In this document: piece after piece, positions 7,903-17,345 of the stretch
Position numbering within the stretch: the stretch's first letter is position 1
How the letters are laid out: every line of letters begins with the position of its first letter
NCBI RefSeq assembly: GCF_000412335.2
Contig: NZ_KE161030.1
Location: forward strand, 3,577,363-3,641,362
From: Cedecea davisae DSM 4568
GTDB lineage: Bacteria > Pseudomonadota > Gammaproteobacteria > Enterobacterales > Enterobacteriaceae
Direction: 5' to 3'
Length of the DNA: 64,000 nt
Position numbers and translations under genes: made by a program
The notes under the pieces: model-generated
Database searches by the model: none
What the model was told of the DNA's origin: nothing
What the model saw: the letters and a program-made list of their open reading frames with translations, nothing else

Positions 7903-9600
7903 TCAGGCAATGAAGCCTTTGTATTTATTCTTTGTTGCTGTTGCAGCCGTGGCCGCTGTCGTGAAGTCGGCGGCATTCGTCGGTGCGCCAGTGTTCTGAT
8001 GCGTATGCGCAGCACAGAGCGTAGCCACCTGCTGCATCAGATCGATAGTTTCCAGCATCATCTGCAGGGTGTTCACTGATTCACTGCCTATATGAACCGT
8101 TGGCCCCATCACCTGCTGCCCGCCGGCGGCAACACTCTTACGCAATCCCGCTATCTTCTCAGTCAGCGCCGCACATTCTGTGGTGATGCTGCCGGTGACT
8201 TTGGCTGACTGATTGCCGCCGACTTCTGTCGTGGCGTTCTGCGCCACATGTGCGACGTAGTTTGCCTGGGTGCCGATGGCGTAATCACCGGTGCTGGCCT
8301 GTTGAATCGCACCGGCCATTAACCTTGCTGGCCCCATCACTTTGGTTGTATCACCGGCGTGGATAGTCGTATCACGCTGCGTGATGGTGCGGCTTTCCGT
8401 GTCGGCTTTAACCTCACGGTGCATGGATGATTCCGCAATCGTCTGGTCAGTGGTGCGCTGCATATGCCCTTCAACGGTGACGCGCGTTGCCACGCCTTCA
8501 CGTTGCTGCTGCAGCTGCTCGCCGGGCTTCACATTCGGCAGGCTGGTGCCGTCCGGTAACGTCTGGCGAATAAAGGGCTTATCCGGGCGACCATCCATAA
8601 ATGCCACTTCAACCAGTGTCCCGACCGGCGGGAACTGGAACATGCCGCTGTCATGGCCAGCCATCGGCACCGGCACCTGGACCGCTTTATAAACCGGTGT
8701 ATCTGTTACCGGGTTGCCGTCTGCGTCCTGCAGCTGCAGATCCACGGCATAGCGTGGCCGAAACTCGTTAGCAATGTTGCCGCTGCTAACCGGCTCTGAA
8801 TGCGCAATCACCCGCGCAACACGGGGAACATGCAGCCCGCCAGCAATCTCCGGACACACGGCCTCCAACTGGCGACGTATCAGGGGTTTGGTTAACGGGT
8901 TGCCGGCGGCATCAAGCGGCGTCCATGTCAGCATCATGTCATCGTTCATCAGCCCGACTTTCGTTACCCGCTGGCCATTCACCATCGCACCCGGGCGCAG
9001 TGTCGGCACCATCGGGATGGTCATCGTATCGCCGGCGGCTGATGCCTGGCTGAACTCATGCGGAATATCGACCGGCTTATTTGCCAGTAAGCTGTGCGCA
9101 TAGCTGCCGGTGAACATGTCGCCATCAGGCAGCTGATACCAGACATAATCAGGAATACTGAAGGATTTTCCCAGAATGGCCAGCAGCTGCCAGCCAGTGC
9201 CGGCGTGGGTGAAATGGGCTATTGGTCTGTCGGTGTAGTCGGCGTTAGCGGGAAGCGTGAACGCCAAACCAGTATGGTTTCCCAGCCATTCGGTAACGAT
9301 GCGTAAAGTAGGGTGCTGGAATGAGCAGGGAATTGGCTTATCAAGTTTACCCGCCAGCTCCCGCACAAACAGTTTTGCGCAGCCGTTCTCTGCCGGCTGC
9401 GACCGCTCAACATACCCGGTAAACCAGCGATACATCATATCCGGGTATCCAATATCAAGGCGCACCAGTTTGCCGGTGTAATCATCACTGGTCACGGCGG
9501 TAATAAAACCCCTACCACCGGATGACATTTCCAGTACCAGATTGACATCAGACAGGGGAATTTCGTCACCAGAAAGATAAAGACGTTTAATTGGACGCAT
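7903..9600 (-). CDS. phage baseplate hub/spike protein (gpD/gpV-like)
   Basis: This 565-residue protein likely forms the central hub and membrane-piercing spike of the contractile tail. The N-terminal half resembles the gpD/VgrG-type hub, and around 300-345 there is a gp5/gpV-like OB-fold segment (FQFPPVGTLVEVAFMDG). The second half is rich in short Thr/Val/Gly repeats typical of a triple beta-helix. The C-terminal AHTHQNTGAPTN (His532, His534) resembles the iron-binding His-x-His of spike tips. P2 splits these jobs between D and V, so a one-chain form is VgrG-like. It is the last gene of the late operon and abuts the next gene upstream without a gap. Confidence 0.75.
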   Translation of the reverse strand: MRPIKRLYLSGDEIPLSDVNLVLEMSSGGRGFITAVTSDDYTGKLVRLDIGYPDMMYRWFTGYVERSQPAENGCAKLFVRELAGKLDKPIPCSFQHPTLRIVTEWLGNHTGLAFTLPANADYTDRPIAHFTHAGTGWQLLAILGKSFSIPDYVWYQLPDGDMFTGSYAHSLLANKPVDIPHEFSQASAAGDTMTIPMVPTLRPGAMVNGQRVTKVGLMNDDMMLTWTPLDAAGNPLTKPLIRRQLEAVCPEIAGGLHVPRVARVIAHSEPVSSGNIANEFRPRYAVDLQLQDADGNPVTDTPVYKAVQVPVPMAGHDSGMFQFPPVGTLVEVAFMDGRPDKPFIRQTLPDGTSLPNVKPGEQLQQQREGVATRVTVEGHMQRTTDQTIAESSMHREVKADTESRTITQRDTTIHAGDTTKVMGPARLMAGAIQQASTGDYAIGTQANYVAHVAQNATTEVGGNQSAKVTGSITTECAALTEKIAGLRKSVAAGGQQVMGPTVHIGSESVNTLQMMLETIDLMQQVATLCAAHTHQNTGAPTNAADFTTAATAATATKNKYKGFIA

Positions 9601-10157
9601 TAATCCACCACCTTACCAAGCGCATTATTGACGGGGTTCAATACCTTGCTTTCAAACCACGTCAGCTTCTGATCGCTTTCTTTCGCGGCGCTGCTGCTTG
9701 CGTCATCGCCGCCAGCTGATTGTTTTGCCGCTGCAGTACCATTTCGGGAATCGTTTCGAGCCTGACGTTTTTCCGGCACGCTGTGTTTTTCACGCAGCGT
9801 AAACTGCACACCCCAGGCCATTTTTCCATCCTGTTCCTGCGCCTCCAGCTTGCCCGCAAAATTGACCTGGCGAATGCCTACCGTGTTTGCTGTCAGGTTA
9901 GCCACACGGTAAAGCGCCAGCTCTCCACCGGCTGTCGTCGCGCTGGCCAGTGCAAAAAGACGCTTCAACGTTTTTTCTTCAGAGAATGGGATCACTCCAC
10001 TTACCTGCAGCTCCTTAGCTTTAATACCCTGCTCTGCTCGGGCCGTGCTCGATGTCTGCCCGGACTGGTCTTTATCCTGATACTGCATCCCAAGCGTGAC
10101 GCGCAGATTTTTCATAATGATGGCCTCGCCATCGAGAGCCAGAATGATGTTAGCCAA
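9600..10157 (-). CDS. phage tail/baseplate protein, HP1-type, unknown role
   Basis: The 185-residue protein begins MANIILALDGEAI and has a beta-rich N-terminal domain (about 1-130) that continues through VNFAGKLEAQEQ and WGVQFTLREK. A Lys/Ser/Ala-rich linker follows, ending in a short amphipathic tail. I do not recognise a named domain with confidence. It overlaps the 3' end of the upstream gene by 8 bp and touches the hub gene, so it is translationally coupled in the baseplate part of the operon. A role in hub or tail-tip assembly is inferred from position only. Confidence 0.65.
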   Translation of the reverse strand: MANIILALDGEAIIMKNLRVTLGMQYQDKDQSGQTSSTARAEQGIKAKELQVSGVIPFSEEKTLKRLFALASATTAGGELALYRVANLTANTVGIRQVNFAGKLEAQEQDGKMAWGVQFTLREKHSVPEKRQARNDSRNGTAAAKQSAGGDDASSSAAKESDQKLTWFESKVLNPVNNALGKVVD

Positions 10158-10851
10158 TCATTGCCTCCAGTGCGCTCAAATCACTTCCTGTGAAAAGAAT
10201 GGCTGCAGTGTGTACCGCATCCGGATGGGGCAGGTTTTTTACCAGTTCCACCGCTGTTGTCAGCGCCGGCCCCTTCATATTGAAAAACCACGCTTTCGCC
10301 GTTTTCCCCTGCAGTTCCGTCATTGCGCTTGCGATGTCTGCCAGTGCTGCGGTGCGCTCCTGAAGAAAACCCGCCAGCCCCGTGGTTATCGAACTCACAC
10401 TGGCATCTGCGGCCGCTTCCAGTTTTGCGGCCTCAATGCGTGCGGCATTCAGTGCCTGCCGTGTCGTTTCAGTTGCGACGGTAACAGGAGCCGGTAACAC
10501 GGAAAGCACATCAGGTAACTGCATTTTCACCTGTTCAAGCTCACCAAATGACTGCGCCAGCCGGCGCACCTGTTTCAGCTCCGGCATGGGCAGCACTGAA
10601 GCGACAGAATCAAGGGATGAAAGCAAATCGCTGTGCGTGTTTTCACACAGCATCATGATGATGTTGTGTGAGCCGGCCCCCTTCTCCAGCAGACGTTTAC
10701 CCAGATAAGAGACAGCATTTAGCGGGCTGAGATATCCCCCTGACTGGGTATGCTGCCCCAGCTCAGGTACCCAGGGGTGCGCAGGAATAACACTGCAGGA
10801 TAAAGCGGATAACTGAGAGGGAATGCGCAACGTAGCCTGTGACCATGACAT
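10150..10851 (-). CDS. uncharacterised phage tail-region protein
   Basis: The 233-residue protein has no domain I recognise. The middle part (about 90-180) is predicted helical, with alanine-rich heptad-like stretches (ALNAARIEAAKLEAAADA), suggesting a coiled coil. The N-terminus is Pro/Ser-rich. Its start abuts the stop of the fibre-assembly gene (sharing one base) and its end overlaps the next gene by 8 bp. Its place between fibre and hub genes suggests a virion or assembly role, but no function can be assigned. Confidence 0.6.
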   Translation of the reverse strand: MSWSQATLRIPSQLSALSCSVIPAHPWVPELGQHTQSGGYLSPLNAVSYLGKRLLEKGAGSHNIIMMLCENTHSDLLSSLDSVASVLPMPELKQVRRLAQSFGELEQVKMQLPDVLSVLPAPVTVATETTRQALNAARIEAAKLEAAADASVSSITTGLAGFLQERTAALADIASAMTELQGKTAKAWFFNMKGPALTTAVELVKNLPHPDAVHTAAILFTGSDLSALEAMIG

Positions 10852-11375
10852 TACGGGCGCTCCGGCCAGGCAACATCTGGTGCGTGAGTGACATCAAGCT
10901 GGCGCAAATTACTGCGGTATTCTCTCAGTTTTGCCAATTGAATTTCTTCATCTGGTGTAATGTCACCATCCTGCTGAGAATCCACCAAAGCATTTATACC
11001 TGATGATGCCCATGCCATTTCACTGTCACGTTGAGCACTGGCAAGTGAGACATAATCTATTGCTTTTCGGGTCACTGAACCGTTACTGAATATCCAATTG
11101 CCATCAGCTTTGATTTCAGATGAAAAGCTTTCTTTGTCAATTTCGATGACAGAACAATTTAAGGGAAATAATTTGCTGACATCACTATCCATAGCAACAA
11201 TGACACCTTCATTATCATACTGAATTTTCACTGTTTCAGTGTTAAATGAAAGCTGCCTTATATACCAGTCAACACCATTTTCATCATGCAAGAACAGGAT
11301 ATTATGAAGCCTTGAAAGCTCGTCTTGCTCAGGCGTGAGAGATAAAGTTAATTCAAAGCCTTTAAAGTGTTCCAT
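10851..11375 (-). CDS. tail fibre assembly protein (Tfa-like)
   Basis: This 174-residue protein has the hallmark C-terminus of caudoviral Tfa chaperones (PF02413 type): a run of acidic and basic residues followed by LREYRSNLRQLD and a terminal PDVAWPERP. Tfa proteins fold or cap the distal fibre tip and co-vary with it. The start at MEHFKG follows the fibre stop codon by 2 bp, and an upstream in-frame ATG would overlap the fibre gene. The gene is clearly AT-rich (about 35% GC in sampled lines) against its neighbours, which suggests recent exchange of a fibre-tip/chaperone module. Confidence 0.85.
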   Translation of the reverse strand: MEHFKGFELTLSLTPEQDELSRLHNILFLHDENGVDWYIRQLSFNTETVKIQYDNEGVIVAMDSDVSKLFPLNCSVIEIDKESFSSEIKADGNWIFSNGSVTRKAIDYVSLASAQRDSEMAWASSGINALVDSQQDGDITPDEEIQLAKLREYRSNLRQLDVTHAPDVAWPERP

Positions 11376-11377
11376 TG

Positions 11378-13342
11378 TTATGCCCCTACGACCATCCATG
11401 AACCATTTATATTGATTTGCAGTGTCCGGCGATATGCGGTATCGACAGATTCATTTCCATCATTTTCAACGCCCGTAATGACATAACCCACCTGATCGCG
11501 ATAACCAGTGCCCCTCCAGATCGGAGCCGACTCTACGGCACCAAACCTTACGCCCTGGACAAAGTAGCTGCTAACCCATGCCGATGTAGCATAAGAGCTT
11601 AAATCCTGCCTCGGTGGAGGATTGTTGGAAGAATAAACGCGAACCTGCCCGCCTGACTCAAACACTCCGTTTGTCGCCACCACATTACCAGTTGCGGCTA
11701 TATTCCCTGATGGATCAATGCTCATGATAGTGCGCCCATTCAGCGCAACGATAAATCCAGCCGCCCCGTAACCTGCATCACGTGCAATGCCGAGATTAAT
11801 TTGGTTTCCATACCAGTGAAATTCCGCACCTGAAACAATAGAGCCGGCGGCACCCTGAGCGCCGTAAAGTGCAGCCATATTGGATTCAAGGGGAATTATT
11901 TCAACACGGCCAAATTTGTACGTTTTATTATAATCCCCGCCCTGTATAGATACCGCCCCTACATCAGCGGGTGCAATCACAATATCTGCTGTGCCATCAA
12001 ACAAATGGCCAGCAATCTTTCTTGCCTGGCTGAGTTTTGTGGCAGATACAGCGTTACCCTTTTCAGGTAATGCACCGACTTCCTCCGGTTTGGGTTTATG
12101 TGCGGTATTATATGTCGTCACCCACTCCCCCCAGCCCCCCACCCAGCGCTGCCTCGTTGCCATCTCTCCTCTGTGCGTTAAATAGATTTGTGTCAGAGCA
12201 AGCGTATCGACAAAAACGAGAAGACAACCATATGAGTACAAAGGAGTGCCGTCAGGGTAAGTCGGATAATTAGTAAATCCAGATGCATCCGCAGCAGCAA
12301 TGTCATAAAACCCAGTCCTGTTTATGGTGTTTAAATCAGTGCCGGCGGGAACATTCATCACGGCTGTGGATAACATCACATTTTCAGACAGTGGAATGGC
12401 TCCTGAAGCAATCCCCACATCACGTAAAGCCGCACTTTTTAATTCCAGATTTTGACGGGCTTCAGCCACGTTCACCACATCTGATAAATTATTTTCCTGT
12501 TTCAGAAATGCGATATTTTTTCGCAGATCCGTAACAGAACCATCAGCATTAATCTGAGCAATGGCGAACACGTAATGTTTTACGTCATCTTTCACATAAT
12601 CAGCCAGAGCATCTACCACTGAAAATGCAGTGGTCACCTGCCAGACACTGGTCAACGTACCTTTCCAGCACACATCTACCCAGACTTTTACCGGTTTTGT
12701 CGCCACGGTCAGCGCCTGATCGGCTAGCAATTCACTGCGCAAGCCACCGACATATCCGACGCCTGCCGAAACGCTGTAATTATTCCCGCTACGCTTAACC
12801 AGAAAGCCATCACGGATAAATGCCCCCAGCCCGTATATATCAACATTCTCAATTCGCTGACGCTCATCCATCCCGGCAAGGCGAGCAGTAAAATCAATCT
12901 GCCAGGTTCCTGCCGGCGTGGTGATTTCAGTTTGTTTTTTGGCCCCGTCATATTCCATCAAAAACGAGCGCGTCAGCACGTTCCCCTGTGTACCAGCGGC
13001 GTTTTTAACTTTCTGCTGCACGGGGGCATGCACAATCATGGCCAGCGTATTGCTGGTTTTATCTCTAAGTCCTACCCAGTTAAAATCAAAATCACCGACA
13101 TCCGCGCCCAGCGTGACGGAATACACCACGCCATTAGCATTCACTACTCCCGTTTTCGACACAGCAGTACGATGCACAATCTGCGCCGTTGTGGGCATTG
13201 CTTCAGCCGGATCGATAGGGTCTGTAATGTTCAGATTAGGGACATTGGCAAACACAAATTCATCCAGTACCACAGGGGTATTGGCAGCGGCCTGCTGCGC
13301 TTTCAGCGCTTCAAATGCCGTGGTGATAACGGTCTGTGACAT
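11378..13342 (-). CDS. phage tail fibre protein
   Basis: This 654-residue fibre binds the host surface. The N-terminal about 160 residues match the 'phage tail-collar fibre' domain (DUF3751), which attaches to the baseplate. The middle carries the repeated fibre pattern (ALRDVGIASGAIPLSENVM, then a RWVGGWGEWVTTYNTAHKP segment typical of distal fibre repeats). The C-terminus (about 470-654) should be the receptor-binding tip. It is followed within 2 bp by its assembly chaperone gene. The distal part is likely to vary between relatives. Confidence 0.85.
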   Translation of the reverse strand: MSQTVITTAFEALKAQQAAANTPVVLDEFVFANVPNLNITDPIDPAEAMPTTAQIVHRTAVSKTGVVNANGVVYSVTLGADVGDFDFNWVGLRDKTSNTLAMIVHAPVQQKVKNAAGTQGNVLTRSFLMEYDGAKKQTEITTPAGTWQIDFTARLAGMDERQRIENVDIYGLGAFIRDGFLVKRSGNNYSVSAGVGYVGGLRSELLADQALTVATKPVKVWVDVCWKGTLTSVWQVTTAFSVVDALADYVKDDVKHYVFAIAQINADGSVTDLRKNIAFLKQENNLSDVVNVAEARQNLELKSAALRDVGIASGAIPLSENVMLSTAVMNVPAGTDLNTINRTGFYDIAAADASGFTNYPTYPDGTPLYSYGCLLVFVDTLALTQIYLTHRGEMATRQRWVGGWGEWVTTYNTAHKPKPEEVGALPEKGNAVSATKLSQARKIAGHLFDGTADIVIAPADVGAVSIQGGDYNKTYKFGRVEIIPLESNMAALYGAQGAAGSIVSGAEFHWYGNQINLGIARDAGYGAAGFIVALNGRTIMSIDPSGNIAATGNVVATNGVFESGGQVRVYSSNNPPPRQDLSSYATSAWVSSYFVQGVRFGAVESAPIWRGTGYRDQVGYVITGVENDGNESVDTAYRRTLQININGSWMVVGA

Positions 13343-13360
13343 ATTTTCTTCCCTGAAGTC

Positions 13361-13894
13361 TTATTTTGATGCGGTATAAACCACGTAATCACCGGTGAAC
13401 CATCCGGCACGAACATCCAGTTCGTTAATGGTGATCACCTCATATTCATAGCGACGACACGTGCGGCCATATTGCCGGATAATTTCCATCAGCAACGCAC
13501 CATTAGCCGCAATCTGGCCATCGCTGACCCGGATGGTGATAACGTCCCATTCCTTATCTGCCTGGCGTTCCTGCAGTTCCACATAGCCGATACCCAGCCG
13601 ATGGAAAATTTCGATGAACCCCTCAACGCTGCCAGCATCACGCGCATTTATCCAGGCATAAGCCACGCGCTTCCGGAACAAATCCAGCGGCTCACCACTG
13701 AAACGGGTGATGTCACGTTCCCATGCCAGCAGATTCAAAATGGCTTCCGGACATGTCAGGGGATCAAATTGTTTTGATGGCCATGACAGCCAGTCATACA
13801 ACCATTGCCAGAATTTTTTGCAGGCGGCCAGCAACTTTGCCAGCTCGCCTTTGTCCATCCAGAACGGTAATTTCAGCTTAGAAAAATCAGGCAT
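13361..13894 (-). CDS. baseplate wedge / tail protein gpI-like
   Basis: The 177-residue protein matches P2 gpI-type tail proteins (PF09684): a Trp-rich start, then PEAILNLLAWERDI and FRKRVAYAWINARDAGS. With gpJ it forms the baseplate wedge of contractile tails. It overlaps the 3' end of the J-like gene by 8 bp and lies 18 bp before the fibre gene, in the same J-I-H order as P2. Confidence 0.85.
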   Translation of the reverse strand: MPDFSKLKLPFWMDKGELAKLLAACKKFWQWLYDWLSWPSKQFDPLTCPEAILNLLAWERDITRFSGEPLDLFRKRVAYAWINARDAGSVEGFIEIFHRLGIGYVELQERQADKEWDVITIRVSDGQIAANGALLMEIIRQYGRTCRRYEYEVITINELDVRAGWFTGDYVVYTASK

Positions 13895-15068
13895 CTTTGA
13901 GTTCCACCGTTAGCGTCGTGAGGCGTGGCACTTCCAGCTGGCTGGTGATGTCCTTTATCGAAAACTCCACTGAATCAATACCTGTAAGCAGTTCGTGTAA
14001 CTCACTCCCCAGCTGCGAGAATGAAAAACGGGAATACGGCCATGTTTTCACAACATCCCAGGCGGTATTTTCCCGAAACGCGCAGCGGATGAGGCTTTCA
14101 ACGTCGCTTTTCAGCTGCACCTGTCCTTCGGTACCAAGATTTGTCAGATTCACGACATACACCGTTGCCGTCAGATCACGATGAGTTTCTGGCATGGCCA
14201 TACACTGCATATCATCACCGTGACCGTGATGGCCCTGCGTATTGATAAAGTCATTAACAGCGTCAATAAAAGGCTGCGAGGCCTGACCGCTGTCGAGCAG
14301 CAAATACGCGTTTGCCGTTCCTGGCCCACGCGGTGCGTCATGTTTAAAGAAAATGCGATCCACAGACAAACCGGCCTTCGCCGCAATCATGCTGCGGTAA
14401 ATGGCATCAGTATGGTAATTCCCTACCAGATTGAACTGATTGCGGCAGCGCTCGCGCAGCTCGTCATCTGATTCATCATTGCCGCCAGGCTGCGTTAACC
14501 AGTCATCCTCTGTCACCGCACTGGCGATACCTGACACGGCCACCGGCAAAATACGGAAATAACCCGGTGCAAGATTCCATGCAGCACCCGCGCCGGTCGC
14601 CTGAACGGGTATCAGTGCTGAAGTCACATTTGCCGGAATGACAGTATTGGTCATCACCGCCAGCTGATAGATAACGCCATTGATGCGCTCAGTCTGGACA
14701 ATGGTACCGGCGGGAACCGTAACGGCCTGACCTGCTGTTGACTTAGTAAAGCGCACGACACCCTGAGTTGCACTGGCAGGTTTTGGCGTGACATTCAGCC
14801 CCCACGCCAGCAGTCGCAAAAGCGAGCCGCTCGCAGTGGCCACAAACATATTGGCCATCACAATATTAATCAGCGCACTGATGATCCACATCACCGGCGT
14901 AGTGATTAATGCCGTGACCAGACGCCAGAAAGGTGACATACGGGAGGTATTTGTCACAAACCCCTCGGCTTTCACCAGGCGGTTAAATTCCGCTTTTACT
15001 GCTTCTTCAGTGACCGGCATTCCTGCATCCTGCAGGACTTTTTCAAAATCAGCCTTCGGCTTTTCCAT
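13887..15068 (-). CDS. baseplate protein J-like
   Basis: This is a baseplate J family protein (393 residues from the start at MEKPKADF). J proteins form the wedge that links hub and fibres. It has a membrane-like hydrophobic stretch near 65-85 (around ITTPVMWIISALINIV) followed by the conserved J core (GGNDESDDELRERCRNQF near 200). The start at 15068 has GGAG 8 bp upstream, and an in-frame ATG at 15110 would overlap the upstream gene further. It overlaps the DUF2590 gene by 20 bp. Confidence 0.85.
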   Translation of the reverse strand: MEKPKADFEKVLQDAGMPVTEEAVKAEFNRLVKAEGFVTNTSRMSPFWRLVTALITTPVMWIISALINIVMANMFVATASGSLLRLLAWGLNVTPKPASATQGVVRFTKSTAGQAVTVPAGTIVQTERINGVIYQLAVMTNTVIPANVTSALIPVQATGAGAAWNLAPGYFRILPVAVSGIASAVTEDDWLTQPGGNDESDDELRERCRNQFNLVGNYHTDAIYRSMIAAKAGLSVDRIFFKHDAPRGPGTANAYLLLDSGQASQPFIDAVNDFINTQGHHGHGDDMQCMAMPETHRDLTATVYVVNLTNLGTEGQVQLKSDVESLIRCAFRENTAWDVVKTWPYSRFSFSQLGSELHELLTGIDSVEFSIKDITSQLEVPRLTTLTVELKDA

Positions 15069-15390
15069 AATCCACTCCCTCGGATAGCGGCCCAAAATCA
15101 TAGGTGTCACCGGTGATAAGCAGCCTGATCAGGCTTTCTTCTTCCACCTCGACTGTTCCCGGAACAATCCGTTCATCACCTTCAACCAGCAGGATTATCT
15201 GGGTGAAAATGTCGCTGCGCAGTGTCGGGCTGCGCTCTGCAATTAACGCTGTGGCCAGACCGCTTTCCATCACGGAATGCACCAGGTCCTGCCCGATGCT
15301 GTAGCGGTTATTGCAGGTCATTGGCTCGTTGCCGGCATTCAGCACGATATCGCCGCCGGTGATGAGTAAATCTATAAATAAATCACTCAT
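15049..15390 (-). CDS. DUF2590-type phage baseplate protein
   Basis: This 113-residue protein resembles the DUF2590 family of HP1/K139-type phages and by size and position replaces P2 gpW (a gp25-like baseplate protein). The conserved core is ITGGDIVLNAGNEP, then RYSIGQDLVHSVMESG. The start MSDLF at 15390 overlaps the tape-measure stop by 4 bp (ATGA). Confidence 0.75.
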   Translation of the reverse strand: MSDLFIDLLITGGDIVLNAGNEPMTCNNRYSIGQDLVHSVMESGLATALIAERSPTLRSDIFTQIILLVEGDERIVPGTVEVEEESLIRLLITGDTYDFGPLSEGVDYGKAEG

Positions 15391-17345
15391 CCCTGCGTTT
15401 CCTGCCATTCACGCAGTTGCGTTGGGGTTGGCATCTGCTGCACCTGAATCGTCGTTGAACCAAAGGTTTTACGTTGGTCAATCGTGGTCTGGCCACCGGT
15501 TACCGCACCGCCCTGCAGGACACCTTTACTACCCACCCCAGGTACATTCCCGCCAGTGAGCAAATCCGGCGAAAATGACGCCGGAGACGTGGCTGCGCCT
15601 GGTGCAAATCCCGGCCCGACCCCCGAGCTACCGAGGCTTTGTGTCTCAATATTTATACCCGGCAACATATTCAGCTTGTCGACTATCCACGACCAGGTAT
15701 CCGAAAACATTGATTTCACGGCATCCCATAAACCCGCAAACATATTTCCGATACCCGTCACAGCGCCCTGCATAGCGCCCAGCGGTGAAATACTGGTGAA
15801 CTGCTGACATAACCACTGCCAGCCGGCCACGATGATTTCCCATCCGGACTGGAATGCCGCCTTAACCGCATCAAAATGGGTGATCAACATGTACGCCCCG
15901 ACCGCGAGTGCGGCAACAACCGCAATGACGGCTAGGATGGGCCAGAGCAGCGCATTTGTGGCAATTGCTGCGCCGCCGGTGGCGATGCTATAAGCCAGCA
16001 TCGCACCGCGCACAAACATCATCGTGGCCTGATACGCCAGCATGGCTTTGTTGCACAACCAGACACCTGCGGTATAGATGAGCATCGGGAACGTGATAAC
16101 AGCCCATGCTGCCCGCATGCTCAACATCACCAGTTTGCTGATACCCATTACCAGATTCAGTGCAGCCCCTGCCGCTGCCGCACCCAGAATCGCCATGACC
16201 AGTATGCCAATGGATTTGGTGATGTGCGGAAAGATGGCCTGCCAGCGCATAAACTGTTTGCCCGTATCTGCCACACCATTGAGCAGCGGATAAATTGTAG
16301 GCAACAAAGTATTGCCAATGACAATACGAATAGCATCCATGTATGCCGTCAGGCGTTCCCACGGATCAATCATGTTTTTGGCCATGTTGACGGCGTAGTC
16401 CAGGCCTTTCGTGTTGCCGATGGCGCTGATGTTTCCCTTCAGCGTATCGGTGTTATTAATAAGCAGCTTAATCATGGCCACCGCTTCATCAGAGCCGAAT
16501 GCCTTTTTGATGAGATCGGAATCAGCCACTTTGCTGAGGTCGCCATATTTACCCCGGATCAAGTCCAGGATCTCAGGCGTACTTTTCATTTTCCCGCTGG
16601 CATCAGTAAAGGCCAGCCCCAGCGCTTTTTGAGCACCGCCAACACCGGCGAGGAAGGATTTGTATTTGGTGCCGGCTTCAGAGCCTGACATGGTGGACTG
16701 CAGCTGGCCCAGAATGGCGAACTGTTCAGATACACCCGCACCTGAAGATGTCGCAGAGGCTCCAAGCGCTGTGAATGCGCCGGCCATTTCATTACCGGAT
16801 GTTTTGAACATTTTCACCGCAATGGCGGTTTTGCCTGCGATATCTTCCACCCATTTGGCATTGCCCATCGCTGCGGCATCTTTGGTAAAGATGCCATACA
16901 TGGTGCCCATATAACTGGTGATGGTGCCGGCATCTGCTTTGGTCGCTTTGGCCAGCACGTTGGATGCATTGGTGAATGCCGCAAGGTCATCACCGGCAAG
17001 GCCGGAAATAGCAGACTGGATATCGTAGGAGGATTTCACAAAATCGGTGGCGCTGCCGCCGTAGGCAATCGAAAAACTCATGGCGGCATCGCGCAGGGAA
17101 TTAAGCGCGTTTTCAGCTGTGCCCAGGCTGCGCACTTCGCCCAGCGCCATATTCATTTCATGCGCCGGCTGTAGCACCGCTTTAATGCCCATGCCGACAC
17201 CAAACAGACCCGCACCGCCCACGGCAATGTTGCTGAATGCCTGAGTAGATTTACTGGCAAAGCCTTTAACCCCGGCCTCTGCCTGCTTGAGAGGTCGGGT
17301 GATTTTATCAATCAGTGCAAGGGTAAAGTCGAGTTGTGCGCTCAT
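15387..17345 (-). CDS. tail tape measure protein
   Basis: This 652-residue protein sets tail length and probably threads into the host membrane. The N-terminal region (about 60-330) resembles the TP901-type tape-measure core, with patterns such as EVRSLGTAENALNSLRDAAM and Ser/Ala/Gly-rich helices. Several hydrophobic segments lie at about 375-495. The C-terminus is Gly/Pro-rich. Its ATG overlaps by 4 bp (ATGA) the stop of the -1 frame that extends the tail chaperone, the standard arrangement in long-tailed phages. Confidence 0.9.
   Translation of the reverse strand: MSAQLDFTLALIDKITRPLKQAEAGVKGFASKSTQAFSNIAVGGAGLFGVGMGIKAVLQPAHEMNMALGEVRSLGTAENALNSLRDAAMSFSIAYGGSATDFVKSSYDIQSAISGLAGDDLAAFTNASNVLAKATKADAGTITSYMGTMYGIFTKDAAAMGNAKWVEDIAGKTAIAVKMFKTSGNEMAGAFTALGASATSSGAGVSEQFAILGQLQSTMSGSEAGTKYKSFLAGVGGAQKALGLAFTDASGKMKSTPEILDLIRGKYGDLSKVADSDLIKKAFGSDEAVAMIKLLINNTDTLKGNISAIGNTKGLDYAVNMAKNMIDPWERLTAYMDAIRIVIGNTLLPTIYPLLNGVADTGKQFMRWQAIFPHITKSIGILVMAILGAAAAGAALNLVMGISKLVMLSMRAAWAVITFPMLIYTAGVWLCNKAMLAYQATMMFVRGAMLAYSIATGGAAIATNALLWPILAVIAVVAALAVGAYMLITHFDAVKAAFQSGWEIIVAGWQWLCQQFTSISPLGAMQGAVTGIGNMFAGLWDAVKSMFSDTWSWIVDKLNMLPGINIETQSLGSSGVGPGFAPGAATSPASFSPDLLTGGNVPGVGSKGVLQGGAVTGGQTTIDQRKTFGSTTIQVQQMPTPTQLREWQETQG

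Noticed and set aside
7700-7999. Open frame of 99 codons on the plus strand, Ala/Val-rich
   Set aside because: It overlaps the end of the hub gene and runs over the late-operon terminator, has no ribosome-binding site, and its composition follows the GC-skewed non-coding DNA.
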